From the NCBI GenBank assembly GCA_020073445.1, contig JAIQFE010000038.1, positions 1-64,000 on the forward strand: 64,000 nt of DNA, in the 5' to 3' direction. The notes under the pieces were generated by a model, which had not been told where the DNA came from, made no database searches, and worked only from the letters and a program-made list of their open reading frames with translations. Below are positions 8,090 through 17,570 of the stretch, in pieces (positions within the stretch are counted from its first letter, which is position 1; every line of letters begins with the position of its first letter). The stretch is from Terriglobia bacterium. Lineage in GTDB: Bacteria > Acidobacteriota > Terriglobia > Bryobacterales > Bryobacteraceae. A program made the position numbers and the translations under genes.

Positions 8090-9420
8090 AGGCTCCGGGT
8101 CCTAAAGGCCATCTCCTTGTCGGCGTGCTACCCGAGTTCCGCAAGGACCCGGCCGGGTTTCTCGAAACGATGGCCCGCGAGTATGGCGACGTCGTGTACA
8201 TTCCTCTGGGCCGCCAGCACATCTACTACCTGGGCCATCCCGATGCGATTCGCGACGTTCTGGTCACCCATCAGAACAAGTTTAAGAAGAGCCGCATGCT
8301 GGAGCGCGCTCGCGTGCTTCTAGGTGACGGGCTCCTCACCAGCGAAGGCGAGCATCATCGCCGTCAGCGCCGCCTGGTCCAGCCTGCATTCCATCGCGAC
8401 CGCTTAGCCGGATATGGAGCCGTGATGGTGGAGCGCACGGCCGTGGTTCGCGATCAATGGCAACCCGGCCAGCCGTTCGACGTGTTGCAGGAGATGATGC
8501 GGCTGACGCTCGCGATCGTGGCGAAGACGCTGTTCAGCACCGACGTCGATTCCGAAGCCGACGACATCCACGCGGCGCTCACCGAAGTGTTCGGCCTGTT
8601 CGAAATCATCCTGATGCCGTTCTCCGAGATTCTGGAGAAGCTGCCTCTGCCGTCCGTCCGCCGTTTCAAACGCGCCCGCCAGCGGCTCGACGAGACCATC
8701 TATCGGCTCATTGCCGAGCGACGCGCGCAGGGCGGGGATGCGGGCGACTTGTTGTCCATGCTGCTGCTGGCACAAGACGAAGAAGGATCCGGCGGTATGA
8801 CCGACAAACAAGTCCGGGACGAAGCTCTCACCTTGTTTCTGGCAGGCCACGAGACCACGGCCAATGCGCTGACCTGGGCCTGGTATTTGCTCTCGCAGAA
8901 TCCCGAGGCGGAAGCCACCTTTCACGCCGAGCTGGATCGCGTGCTGGGTGGCCGGCTTCCTTCCTTCGAGGACTTGCCGCAGTTGCGTTACACCGAAAGC
9001 ATCTTCGCCGAAACGCTGCGGACGTTCCCTCCGGCGTGGGGAATCGGCCGTCGGGCGCTCGAAGACTTCCCGGTCGGCGAGTTCGTGATCCCGGCGCGTT
9101 CGGTTGTTTTAATGAGCCCGTATGTCGTGCATCGCGATCCGCGCTGGTTTCCGGATCCGACTTCGTTCCGACCCGAGCGTTGGCTGGAGGAACATCCCAC
9201 GCGCCCGAAGTTCGCCTATTTCCCATTTGGCGGCGGCGCGCGGGTGTGCATCGGGGAGCGCTTCGCCTGGATGGAAGGCACGCTGCTTCTCGCTGCGATC
9301 GGACAGCGCTGGCGCCTGCGGCTGGAACGCGGCCATCGCGTGGAGACGCACGCGCGGATCACGCTGCGTCCGAAGTACGGGATGCGGATGATCGCGGATC
9401 GCCGCGAACTGTCTCGTTAA
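8083..9420 (+). CDS. Cytochrome P450
   Basis: This 445-aa soluble P450 has all landmarks: I-helix AGHETT (residues 254-259), K-helix ExxR as ETLR (310-313), the PERW segment (about 364) and the heme loop FGGGARVCIGERFA with Cys389 as thiolate ligand. It resembles CYP102-like or fatty-acid/terpene-type P450s, but the substrate cannot be told. No ferredoxin or reductase gene is adjacent. It follows the transglutaminase operon with its own probable promoter. Its stop overlaps the convergent hpt stop region by 4 bp. Confidence 0.95.
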   Translation: MVKAPGPKGHLLVGVLPEFRKDPAGFLETMAREYGDVVYIPLGRQHIYYLGHPDAIRDVLVTHQNKFKKSRMLERARVLLGDGLLTSEGEHHRRQRRLVQPAFHRDRLAGYGAVMVERTAVVRDQWQPGQPFDVLQEMMRLTLAIVAKTLFSTDVDSEADDIHAALTEVFGLFEIILMPFSEILEKLPLPSVRRFKRARQRLDETIYRLIAERRAQGGDAGDLLSMLLLAQDEEGSGGMTDKQVRDEALTLFLAGHETTANALTWAWYLLSQNPEAEATFHAELDRVLGGRLPSFEDLPQLRYTESIFAETLRTFPPAWGIGRRALEDFPVGEFVIPARSVVLMSPYVVHRDPRWFPDPTSFRPERWLEEHPTRPKFAYFPFGGGARVCIGERFAWMEGTLLLAAIGQRWRLRLERGHRVETHARITLRPKYGMRMIADRRELSR

Positions 9421-9950
9421 GTCTTCTCCGGATCCATCACCGCGATGTACCCGAGGTTCCGGTACCGCTGCTGGAAGTCCAGACCGCAGCCGACCACGAA
9501 ACGGTCCGGGATCTCGAAACAGCGATAATCCACTGGCACCTGCACGATCCTCCGCGCGGTCCGGTCGAGTAAGGTGCAGATTCCCAGCGATCTCGGCTCT
9601 CGTCCAGCCAAAGTCTGGAGCAAATAGCGCGTGGTGAAACCGGTGTCCACGATGTCTTCCACCAGCAGGATGTCTTCGCCCTGAATCGGATGGTCCAGAT
9701 CCTTGGCGATCCGCACCATGCCGGGTCCGCTGTTGCCGAAACTCGAGATGGCCAAAAAGTCCACCTTGAGAGGAATCTCGATGGCGCGCGCCAGAGCGGT
9801 CATAAAGAATACCGCCCCCTTCAGCACCGCGATCAGTTTCAAGTCGCGGCCCTGATACTTGGCGCTGATCTCCGCCGCGACTTCCCGGATGCGCTGGTTC
9901 ACCTGCTCTTCGGTGAACAGCACGCGCTCGACACCAGGCGGAGCCGTCAC
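9417..9950 (-). CDS. hpt: Hypoxanthine phosphoribosyltransferase
   Basis: This 177-aa purine-salvage enzyme transfers phosphoribose from PRPP to hypoxanthine or guanine. The PRPP-binding motif LLVEDIVDTGFT is at about residues 96-107. The upstream VLKGAVFFMTALAR segment and the late PDRFVVGCGLDFQQRYRNL block are typical of bacterial Hpt. The start overlaps the stop of the upstream gene by 4 bp (ATGA type), so the two are probably translationally coupled. The 3' end overlaps the convergent P450 gene by 4 bp. Confidence 0.95.
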   Translation of the reverse strand: MTAPPGVERVLFTEEQVNQRIREVAAEISAKYQGRDLKLIAVLKGAVFFMTALARAIEIPLKVDFLAISSFGNSGPGMVRIAKDLDHPIQGEDILLVEDIVDTGFTTRYLLQTLAGREPRSLGICTLLDRTARRIVQVPVDYRCFEIPDRFVVGCGLDFQQRYRNLGYIAVMDPEKT

Positions 9951-10903
9951 CGCGCGGCTACCTTCAAGCCGTGCTTGAACACCAGGTCCTGAAAATCCTT
10001 TTGATAAAACACCTGGATGTTGATGTGCGGATACACTGCGCGCAGCAGCTTAACCTTGCGATTCTTGCGAGTCACCAGAGCCTGCTTCATCGTGGTGAGT
10101 TCCACATACAGGTCGAATTCGGGCAAGTAAAAATCGGGGGTAAACGCCTCCGTGATCCGGCCATCCTTGTCCCACTGTAACGGGAAACTGCGCGGTTCGT
10201 ATTCCCAAGGAATGCGGTAAAAGTCGAGCAGGTTCGCGAAAACCTCCTCGCTGGGATGATTGAACGCGGCGCGTTTCAAACGCGCATGACCCGCGGGGAT
10301 GATGCCGTGCCGCGCCAGCTTCATGCGGGTTTCAAACTGGATCTGCGCTTCCGCATCGGCGGCCAGCAGTCCTTGTTCGTTCAGACGGCGCGCCGCGGCA
10401 GCCGCTTGCAATACCTCCGCCATCTGCGATGCGTCCATGTGCTCGCTGTTCAGCATCAGGTCGAAGGAATCGGGCTGTGGACGGGTGCGGCCCAAGCGCA
10501 CTTTGTGCAGATGTTTCGCCTCGCGATCCATTCGCGCGAGCGCCGCCTGGGCTTCGGGCCGCTGCATTCTTTGGTCGAGCCGCTGATCCAGCATGACGTT
10601 TCCGATGCGGCGTGATTCCGGCGCCAGGATCCCGACCCGCAGCGTGAACGGCGACGACGGAAACAGCGACTCCGCTCCCCAAATACAGATCACCAGGTGA
10701 TGCTCCACGGCGAGGCGAGCGAGGATCGAGATCGCCGCCGGCCGCCAAGCGCGATCCGGGACCGGTGTCTCGCCGAACTCCTCGGTCATCCATTGGGAAA
10801 GGCGAGACTCCGTGACGAGCTCAAATCCCAACAATCGACTACAACCGTGAGCGACATCTTCGAAGCGCGAAGCCGGAGCGCCCGAGATCGTCAGAATTGC
10901 CAT
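9947..10903 (-). CDS. Cytidylate-kinase-like domain fused to a PD-(D/E)XK-like nuclease domain
   Basis: This 318-aa protein has two parts. The N-terminal 180 residues resemble cytidylate-kinase-like proteins (MAILTISG..., CSRLLGFELV, VRLGRTRPQPDSFDLMLNSE). The P-loop, however, is replaced by SGAPASRFED, so ATP binding is doubtful. The C-terminal 100 residues look like a restriction-nuclease fold: an early Glu in HPSEEVFANLLDFY, then FTPDFYLP (Asp257) and DLYVELTT (Glu268). The usual catalytic Lys after the Glu is Thr, and a KNRK stretch follows. It overlaps hpt by 4 bp. The start at 10903 is chosen because homologues begin at MAxxTIS; an upstream ATG at 10939 is possible. Its function is unknown. 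Confidence 0.75.
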   Translation of the reverse strand: MAILTISGAPASRFEDVAHGCSRLLGFELVTESRLSQWMTEEFGETPVPDRAWRPAAISILARLAVEHHLVICIWGAESLFPSSPFTLRVGILAPESRRIGNVMLDQRLDQRMQRPEAQAALARMDREAKHLHKVRLGRTRPQPDSFDLMLNSEHMDASQMAEVLQAAAAARRLNEQGLLAADAEAQIQFETRMKLARHGIIPAGHARLKRAAFNHPSEEVFANLLDFYRIPWEYEPRSFPLQWDKDGRITEAFTPDFYLPEFDLYVELTTMKQALVTRKNRKVKLLRAVYPHINIQVFYQKDFQDLVFKHGLKVAAR

Positions 10904-10956
10904 CGAAGCCACTAGTGTAACGCCGCATAGGCGAGTCATGAGGGAGAATGAAAGCT

Positions 10957-12153
10957 ATGCATGTCGTGGTGGTAGGAGGCGGAATCGTGGGACTGGCCAC
11001 CGCGTTTCGTTTGCAGCAGCGGATTCCTGGCGCCCGTGTCACGATTCTCGAAAAGGAGCGCGCGATCGCGCTTCATCAGAGCAGCCACAACAGCGGCGTG
11101 CTGCACTGTGGCCTCTATTACAAGCCCGGATCGCGGCGGGCTCGCCTGGCTGTGCGCGGCATCGGCCAGATGGTCGAATTCTGCCAGGTGCACGGGATCC
11201 AGCACGAGGTGTGCGGCAAGGTGGTGGTCGCCGCGATTCCCGATGAAGTGCCACGCCTGCACGACCTGTTCGAGCGCGGATGCCAGAACGGTTTGGCGGG
11301 TTTGCGGATGCTCAGTCGCGAAGAGCTGCGCGAGATCGAGCCCCATGCGGGCGGTGTTCAGGCGATTCACGTCCCGCAGGAAGGTATCGCCGACTATCCG
11401 GCCGTGTGTGAGACGCTGGCGGATCTGGTCCGCAAGGAGGGCGGGGAAATCGTCACTGGCGCGCGTGTGACGGCTCTTCATCGTGAATCGAGCGGCTGGC
11501 GCGTGAGCCACACTCGCGGTGAGACGTCCTGCGATTTCCTGGTGACATGCGCCGGGCTGTACTCGGATCGCGTGGCCGAGTTCGCCGGACAAAAGCGCGC
11601 GGTGCGGATCGTGCCCTTTCGAGGCGAGTACTACCTGATCCGGCCGGAACGTCAGTTCCTGGTTCGCAATCTGATTTACCCCGTAGCGGACCCGCGGTTC
11701 CCGTTTCTCGGCGTCCACTTTACGCGCCGGATTACGGGGGGCATTGAAGCTGGACCGAACGCGGTGCTGGCGTTCGCGCGCGAGGGTTACACCAAGCACA
11801 ATGTCGATCTCACCGATTTGGCCGACGCGCTGGCATTTCCGGGGCTCTGGCGATTTCTCGGAAAATACGGTCGTACGTGTTGGGATGAGATCCGCCGCAG
11901 CTTCAGCCGCGAGCTCTTCTGCCGATCCTTGCAGCGTCTGGTTCCCGAGATCCAGCCGGATGACCTGATTCCCGGCGGATCTGGCGTGCGTGCGCAAGCC
12001 ATGTCGCCGGAGGGTTCACTGGTTGACGATTTCCATTTCGTGCGGGGCGAACGCGAGCTGCACGTGGTGAATGCCCCCAGTCCCGCGGCGACATCTTCAC
12101 TGGCGATCGGCGAGGAAATCGCGGAAATGGTAGCGACGAATGTCGCGGAATAG
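10957..12153 (+). CDS. lhgO: L-2-hydroxyglutarate oxidase family FAD protein
   Basis: This enzyme of about 398 aa oxidises L-2-hydroxyglutarate to 2-oxoglutarate with FAD, usually handing electrons to the membrane quinone pool. The N-terminal dinucleotide fold HVVVVGGGIVGLATAFRLQQ is clear. HQSSHNSGVLHCGLYYKPGS is the diagnostic LhgO segment, and SPAATSSLAIGEEIA near the end closes the FAD site. The start at ATG 10957 is preferred because AGGGAG (10941-10946) is correctly spaced to it. ATG 10948 is too close to that site. It is divergent from the kinase/nuclease gene, with about 50 bp between starts. Confidence 0.9.
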   Translation: MHVVVVGGGIVGLATAFRLQQRIPGARVTILEKERAIALHQSSHNSGVLHCGLYYKPGSRRARLAVRGIGQMVEFCQVHGIQHEVCGKVVVAAIPDEVPRLHDLFERGCQNGLAGLRMLSREELREIEPHAGGVQAIHVPQEGIADYPAVCETLADLVRKEGGEIVTGARVTALHRESSGWRVSHTRGETSCDFLVTCAGLYSDRVAEFAGQKRAVRIVPFRGEYYLIRPERQFLVRNLIYPVADPRFPFLGVHFTRRITGGIEAGPNAVLAFAREGYTKHNVDLTDLADALAFPGLWRFLGKYGRTCWDEIRRSFSRELFCRSLQRLVPEIQPDDLIPGGSGVRAQAMSPEGSLVDDFHFVRGERELHVVNAPSPAATSSLAIGEEIAEMVATNVAE

Positions 12154-12161
12154 GGCCTCGA

Positions 12162-12167
12162 TACAAT
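12162..12167 (+). promoter_or_regulatory. -10 box of the TgpA-like gene, leaderless type
   Basis: TACAAT ends 7 nt before ATG 12175, and no Shine-Dalgarno lies between. The spacing fits a transcript starting at the start codon. Confidence 0.5.
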
Positions 12168-12174
12168 AGAAGCC

Positions 12175-14286
12175 ATGACCTCGCCGACTGCATGGGCACC
12201 CCAGCAAGTGGTCGAGAGGTTCTTCCAGTTTTCTCTGCTGGGAATGCTCGCGTCGGGATACTTCGCGGTGCTGGGTTCCGGCTACCTGGACTGGCCCACG
12301 ACCATTCTGACGCTGGCGGCCCTGTGTCTGCGTGCACTGATGATCCCGGGAATCTTGACGCTGGACATTCCAGGGCGAGTGGTCGCGGCGCTTACACTGC
12401 TGTACATCGGTTTCTATCCGATCGACTACTACTACATTTCGGACGGATTTCTGCCGGCGGCGGTCCACCTGATCTTCTTCCTGGGCTGTGTGAAAATCCT
12501 GACGGCCAAGACGCTGCGCGATTTCACTTTCGTCAAAGTGATCGCCGCGATGGCGCTGCTGGCGGCCGCGGTGCTGTCGGTCTCGCTGACCTTCTTCGCC
12601 TTTCTGGCGGTGTTCCTGTTGTTCACCATCGCCACGTTTTCGAGCGGCGAAGTGGTGCGCGCCACGCGCCTGTTTGTTTCGTCCGGTGAAACCCGGCGGA
12701 CGCTTTCCCGCAGCGGACTGCGGGCCTTTCCAAGGCGCCTTGGGATGCTCTCCCTCGGATTGTTCGGAGGAATTCTGGTGCTGACCGGAGGAGTGTTCTT
12801 CGTGCTTCCGCGCACCGCCCGGGCGGCGTTCCAGCGGTTCGTTCCGGAGCGCTATCACTTGCCTGGATTCTCCAACGAAGTCACCTTGGGCGAGATAGGA
12901 GAGATCAAGCAGAGCAGCACGCCGGTGATGCACGTCTTGTCGCAAGGCGACGGATTCCTAGCCGTCCGCTGGAGAGGCGCGGCGCTGACTCACTTCGACG
13001 GGAAACGCTGGTTTAATCTTCCGGCCGTCGAAGAGCGTCTCCGCACCGAGGGCCGCCGCGTGGTGTTGCACGATGGGCCGCCGCAGCCGGGCCGCAGAAT
13101 CGAATACGAGATCCGCCTCAGCGACATCGCCTCCAATGTTCTCTTTGTCGCCGGAACGCCCGAGAGCATGATCATCGATGTCCCGGTGGTCTCGCGCTCG
13201 TCCTCTGGAACGTTGAGCGTTCCCCGGATCAATGGCGCGGGGCTGCGCTATGCCGTCTCCAGTCTCCTGACCGAGGAAGCGTCGTCTGCGCAGCTATCGC
13301 CCGACGCGCGCGTGGAGGCGCTGGCGCTGCCGCCGGTCGACGATCGAATTCGCCGCCTGGCGCTGGATATGACGGCGGGTCTGGCGACGGGCGATGAAAA
13401 AGCCCGGGCGCTGGAACGCCGCCTGCGGCATGACTACGGATACACCCTGGAGCTGCTTCCCGCGCCAGTGGCCGATCCACTGGCGACATTTCTGTTCGCG
13501 CGAAAGAAAGGACACTGCGAGTACTTCGCATCCGCCATGGCTGTCATGCTCCGCACGCTGGGCATTCCTTCGCGCGTGGTAACCGGGTTTCTGGGCGGCG
13601 TCTACAATCCGATGACCGGATGGCAGGTGGTGCGGGCTTCCGATGCGCATAGCTGGGTGGAGGCCTGGTTGCCGCGGCGCGGCTGGGTGACGTTCGATCC
13701 CACGCCTCCCGATCCTTCACCTTCTTCCGTGAGCTTGTGGACCCGCGCCGGGCTGGTGGTCGACGCGGCTGACCAGTTCTGGCAGGACTGGGTGGTGGGC
13801 TACGATTTCGAACGTCAAATCATGCTCGCGGCGCGGATGCAGGAGTCCGGCCGCAACTTCCGTTTCCCATGGTTTGGAGACGCCGCCGCGCAGATGGAGA
13901 CGGGCGTGCGCGCAGCCCGCACCTATGTGGTGGAAATCCTTGCCGCGTTCACTATGGCTGCTCTGGCGATTCTCTACGGTCCCACCTTGTGGCGCAAACT
14001 GCGCGCCGATCTCCGGGTTCGCCGTGCGCAGCGCGGGGATGCGCAAGCCTCCGACGCGACGCTGCTGTATGAACGAATGCTGCGCGTGCTGGAGCGCCGC
14101 GGTTTGCAGAAGCCGCCATGGCTCACGCCCGCCGAATTCGCACGCGTCCTGCCTACGTCCGAGCTATCCATGCTGGTGGAAGATCTGACCGGCGCCTACA
14201 ACCAATTTCGTTTCGGTGGACGGCGCGACGCCGCGCCGCGCATGGTGCACCTGCTCAGGCGGATCGAGACGCTCGAATCCCGGTGA
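12175..14286 (+). CDS. TgpA-like membrane transglutaminase (DUF3488/transglutaminase/DUF4129)
   Basis: This 703-aa inner-membrane protein has five or six N-terminal membrane spans (about 20-220), a large periplasmic region, a transglutaminase-like core, another span near residue 580 and a C-terminal DUF4129-like tail. The catalytic triad is visible: Cys in KKGHCEYFASAM, His in SDAHSWVEAWLP, Asp in WVTFDPTPPDPS. In Pseudomonas, TgpA is an essential protein of this architecture with an envelope role. It is followed by a GTGA overlap with the first GT39 gene. The usual partners (MoxR ATPase, DUF58) are not next to it. Confidence 0.92.
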   Translation: MTSPTAWAPQQVVERFFQFSLLGMLASGYFAVLGSGYLDWPTTILTLAALCLRALMIPGILTLDIPGRVVAALTLLYIGFYPIDYYYISDGFLPAAVHLIFFLGCVKILTAKTLRDFTFVKVIAAMALLAAAVLSVSLTFFAFLAVFLLFTIATFSSGEVVRATRLFVSSGETRRTLSRSGLRAFPRRLGMLSLGLFGGILVLTGGVFFVLPRTARAAFQRFVPERYHLPGFSNEVTLGEIGEIKQSSTPVMHVLSQGDGFLAVRWRGAALTHFDGKRWFNLPAVEERLRTEGRRVVLHDGPPQPGRRIEYEIRLSDIASNVLFVAGTPESMIIDVPVVSRSSSGTLSVPRINGAGLRYAVSSLLTEEASSAQLSPDARVEALALPPVDDRIRRLALDMTAGLATGDEKARALERRLRHDYGYTLELLPAPVADPLATFLFARKKGHCEYFASAMAVMLRTLGIPSRVVTGFLGGVYNPMTGWQVVRASDAHSWVEAWLPRRGWVTFDPTPPDPSPSSVSLWTRAGLVVDAADQFWQDWVVGYDFERQIMLAARMQESGRNFRFPWFGDAAAQMETGVRAARTYVVEILAAFTMAALAILYGPTLWRKLRADLRVRRAQRGDAQASDATLLYERMLRVLERRGLQKPPWLTPAEFARVLPTSELSMLVEDLTGAYNQFRFGGRRDAAPRMVHLLRRIETLESR

Positions 14287-15932
14287 ATAAGTACATAGCT
14301 GGCGTGGTCGTAGTTATCGGCCTGGCGATGGTCCGAGTCGTCTCCACATACCCGGTGCTGAACGGCACCTACGATGAACCCGCTCACATCGGCTGCGGCA
14401 TGGAGTGGCTCCGGGGGGGCACCTATACCTGTGATCTCCAGCATCCTCCGCTGGCCCGCATCGCCGTTGCGCTGGGGCCGTATCTCAAAGGTCTCCGCCT
14501 CGCGGCGGGATCGAACGCGCCCGACCATTCGTCGGGATCCTTCTACGAAGAGGGCACCGAGATCCTTTATTCGGACGGGCATTACTGGTCCAACTTGACT
14601 TGGGCGCGTATCGGTACGCTTCCGTTTCTTGTGTTGCTCTGCATCGTCACATTTTTGTGGGCGCGGCGATGCTTCGGCGACGCCCCCGGATTCTGGGCTG
14701 CACTGCTGTTGGCGTGCACCTCGCCGATCTTGGGGCACGCCGGATTGGCTACGAATGACGTCGCTTGTGCGGCCGGCGCCGCGCTCGCGTTGTATCAGTT
14801 CCTGCGGTGGCTGGAGCAGCCGTCGGCGGTGCGATGCGTATGGTGGGGTTTGGCGACCGCATTCGCGGTGTTATGTAAGTTTTCGAACATCCCATTCCTG
14901 GCCACGTGTTATGCGGCGGGTCTCATCATCATTACCTCACCGCTAACGCGAGGAGACTTTCGACGCCGGCTCCCGCAGATCGGCCTTGCGGCGTGCGTCG
15001 CGTTTGCGCTGGTGTGGGCCACGTATCGATTCAGCCTCATTCCGCCGGTGGTGTTTTACGGACCACACCATCCGGTTATCGACAGTATGCTGAGCAGCCA
15101 TCCGCTGTTGGACAGTGTTTGGAATTCCGTGATGAGCACTCCGCTGCCGCTGTCTCAAGCGACGATGGGCGTGCTGGACCTTTCGGTCCACAACGCTCTT
15201 GGCCATGATTCGTATCTGCTGGGCCAATGGAGTCCATCCGGATGGTGGCATTTCTTCCCGGTGGTTCTGGCCGTCAAGTCTCCTATCGGACTTCTTGCGC
15301 TGTCGATGTGCGGATGGTGGCTGGTTCTTCGCCGCTGGCGCGACACAGACTGGAAGCAAAGCTGGCCGCAGCTTCTGACAATCGTATTCCCGTTGGCGAT
15401 CCTCCTGGTATGCATGCTCGCTCGCATCGATCTCGGCGTCCGCCATATTCTTCCTGTGTATCCGTTGCTCGCGATCGCCGGAGGCCACGCGGTCACGGGG
15501 CTGTTCCAGCAATCCCGCTATGCCGCCATTGTGGCCGCCTTCCTGGTCGCTTGGGTCATCGGCGACTCGGTGCGAGCTCATCCGGACTATCTGGCGCACT
15601 TCAACGAGTTCGCCGGCTCGCATCCGGAGGCGATCCTGAGCGAGTCCGATCTGGATTGGGGGCAGGATCTGCATCGACTCAGCCAGCGCTTGAAGGAACG
15701 CGGCGTCCAGGAGTTTTCCATCGCCTATTTCGGCACAGCGTTGCTTGAGAAAGCCGAACTTCCCCGGTACGCGCTGCTGTCACCCACGCAACCGTCGCGC
15801 GGATACATTGCCGTGAGCCTTCGTAACCTGAATATCGAATACAAGAAGAACGGCTCCTACGCCTGGCTGAAATCGTATACTCCGGTAGAGCGGATCGGCA
15901 AGTCGATCGATCTCTTCTACATCGCGCCGTGA
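14283..15932 (+). CDS. Membrane glycosyltransferase, GT39/ArnT-like (copy 1)
   Basis: This polytopic protein of about 549 aa belongs to the dolichyl-phosphate-mannose mannosyltransferase-like superfamily. It opens with one membrane span followed by the catalytic loop TYDEPAHIGCGMEWL (conserved DE). About nine further hydrophobic segments follow, and a periplasmic C-terminal domain with SESDLDWGQDLHRLSQRLKE. It probably moves a sugar from a polyprenyl-phosphate donor onto a periplasmic acceptor. The start GTG 14283 overlaps the tgpA stop by 4 bp. A longer frame back to 14118 lies entirely within tgpA and is rejected. A close paralogue follows 6 bp downstream. Confidence 0.88.
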   Translation: MNKYIAGVVVVIGLAMVRVVSTYPVLNGTYDEPAHIGCGMEWLRGGTYTCDLQHPPLARIAVALGPYLKGLRLAAGSNAPDHSSGSFYEEGTEILYSDGHYWSNLTWARIGTLPFLVLLCIVTFLWARRCFGDAPGFWAALLLACTSPILGHAGLATNDVACAAGAALALYQFLRWLEQPSAVRCVWWGLATAFAVLCKFSNIPFLATCYAAGLIIITSPLTRGDFRRRLPQIGLAACVAFALVWATYRFSLIPPVVFYGPHHPVIDSMLSSHPLLDSVWNSVMSTPLPLSQATMGVLDLSVHNALGHDSYLLGQWSPSGWWHFFPVVLAVKSPIGLLALSMCGWWLVLRRWRDTDWKQSWPQLLTIVFPLAILLVCMLARIDLGVRHILPVYPLLAIAGGHAVTGLFQQSRYAAIVAAFLVAWVIGDSVRAHPDYLAHFNEFAGSHPEAILSESDLDWGQDLHRLSQRLKERGVQEFSIAYFGTALLEKAELPRYALLSPTQPSRGYIAVSLRNLNIEYKKNGSYAWLKSYTPVERIGKSIDLFYIAP

Positions 15933-15938
15933 AAACTA

Positions 15939-17570
15939 GTGAATAGATACGTCATCGGTGTGATCCTTCTGATCGGGATCGGCGTGGCGAGGATTGCGGC
16001 AACCTACCCGGTCCTTAACAGCACCTCGGATGAGCCGGCCCACATCGCCTGCGGCATGGAATGGCTTCAGTGGGGAACCTATACTTATGAGCCTCAGCAT
16101 CCCCCACTGGCGCGCGTGGCTGTTGCTCTCGGACCTTTCCTCGACGGTTTGCGGCTCGAGAAGAAGTTGAACCCGGCGGAGCGACGCCCAGATTTCATTT
16201 ATGGAGAAGGCAACGGCATTCTGTATTCGGGAGACCGTTACTGGTCCAACCTGACGCGGGCGCGAATCGGAACGCTTCCGTTTTTTATCCTCCTTTGCCT
16301 CGTGACGTTCCTTTGGGCGCGACGCTGGTTTAGCGAAGCTGCTGGTTTCTGGGCCGTATTACTGCTGGTCTGTACCTCGCCGATTCTCGGGCACGCCGGC
16401 TTGGCGACCAATGACGTCGCCTGCGCGGCCGGAGCTGGCTTCGCGCTGTATCGGTTCATGCGCTGGCTGGAGCAACCGGACCTCGCGCGATGGCTATGGT
16501 GGGGATTCGCCACCGCATTCGCGATCCTGTGCAAGTTTTCGAACATTCCGTTTTTAGGCGCCTGTTATGTGGTGGGATTCGCGGTCGCATCGCGTGGCGC
16601 ACTTCGTCGGCGAGCCGTGCAGGCAATCTTCGCGGCGTGTGTGGCGCTCTTCCTGATGTGGGCCGGATATCGGTTCACCCTGACTTCTCTGGGGACCGTT
16701 TACGGCCCGCATCCCCGCATAGAAGGCTTATTGGCCAAAGGGCCCGTCATACGCAGCGTGTGGGATGCCATCATGTCGACGCGGTTACCCTTGACGGAAG
16801 CCATGATGGGCATACGCGATCTTTATCGCCACAACGCCATTGGGCACGACTCCTATTTGCTGGGCCAATGGAGCCAGTTCGGATGGTGGTACTTCTTCCC
16901 CGTGGTTCTCGCCGTGAAGACGCCTATCGGCTTGCTGCTCCTGGCGATCGCGGGGAGCGGGTTCGTTCTCCGCCGCTGGCGCACCGAACATTTTGAACAG
17001 AGCTGGCAGCAAGTGCTGACCGCGGCGTTCCCGATCGTCATCCTGCTGGTGTGTATGCTCGCCCGTATCGATCTCGGCGTGCGCCATATTCTTCCTGTTT
17101 ATCCTATGCTGGGGATCGTCGGGGGCTACGCCGCGACGGAGTTGTTCCGGCATTCCCGCACCGCCGCCGTGGTGGCAGCAATCCTGGTCGCGTGGGTGGC
17201 GGTCGATTCGTGGCGCGCCCATCCGGATTACCTGGCGCACTTCAACGAGTTCGCCGGCTCGCATCCCGAGAGGATCCTGAGCGAATCCGATCTCGATTGG
17301 GGCCAGGACCTGTATCGCCTCAGCCTGCGCTTGAAGGAGCGAGGCATCCAGGAATTCTCTATCGCGTACTTCGGATCGGCGCTGATGCACAAAGCCGATC
17401 TTCCCCACTATGAGCTGCTTTCGCCCACGCAGCCCTCGCACGGATATGTTGCCGTGAGCCTGCATTGTCTGAACATCGACTACAAGAAGAACGGCTCCTT
17501 CGCGTGGCTGAAATCGTATACTCCAGTGGAGCGGATCGGGAAGTCGATCGATCTCTTCTATATTCCATGA
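15939..17570 (+). CDS. Membrane glycosyltransferase, GT39/ArnT-like (copy 2)
   Basis: This 543-aa protein is collinear with the preceding gene and shares long identical stretches, for example SPILGHAGLATNDVACAAGA, AHPDYLAHFNEFAGSHPE and WLKSYTPVERIGKSIDLFYI. The catalytic DEPAHI loop is kept. The pair is a tandem duplication, with divergence concentrated in the middle loop near residue 245. GTG 15939 is the start, 6 bp after copy 1. The stop overlaps the next gene as ATGA. Two active paralogues may use different donors or acceptors. Confidence 0.88.
   Translation: MNRYVIGVILLIGIGVARIAATYPVLNSTSDEPAHIACGMEWLQWGTYTYEPQHPPLARVAVALGPFLDGLRLEKKLNPAERRPDFIYGEGNGILYSGDRYWSNLTRARIGTLPFFILLCLVTFLWARRWFSEAAGFWAVLLLVCTSPILGHAGLATNDVACAAGAGFALYRFMRWLEQPDLARWLWWGFATAFAILCKFSNIPFLGACYVVGFAVASRGALRRRAVQAIFAACVALFLMWAGYRFTLTSLGTVYGPHPRIEGLLAKGPVIRSVWDAIMSTRLPLTEAMMGIRDLYRHNAIGHDSYLLGQWSQFGWWYFFPVVLAVKTPIGLLLLAIAGSGFVLRRWRTEHFEQSWQQVLTAAFPIVILLVCMLARIDLGVRHILPVYPMLGIVGGYAATELFRHSRTAAVVAAILVAWVAVDSWRAHPDYLAHFNEFAGSHPERILSESDLDWGQDLYRLSLRLKERGIQEFSIAYFGSALMHKADLPHYELLSPTQPSHGYVAVSLHCLNIDYKKNGSFAWLKSYTPVERIGKSIDLFYIP

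Noticed and set aside
12097-12945. 282-codon minus-strand frame at the TgpA start
   Set aside because: Antisense Gln/Arg-rich frame overlapping lhgO and the certain transglutaminase gene.
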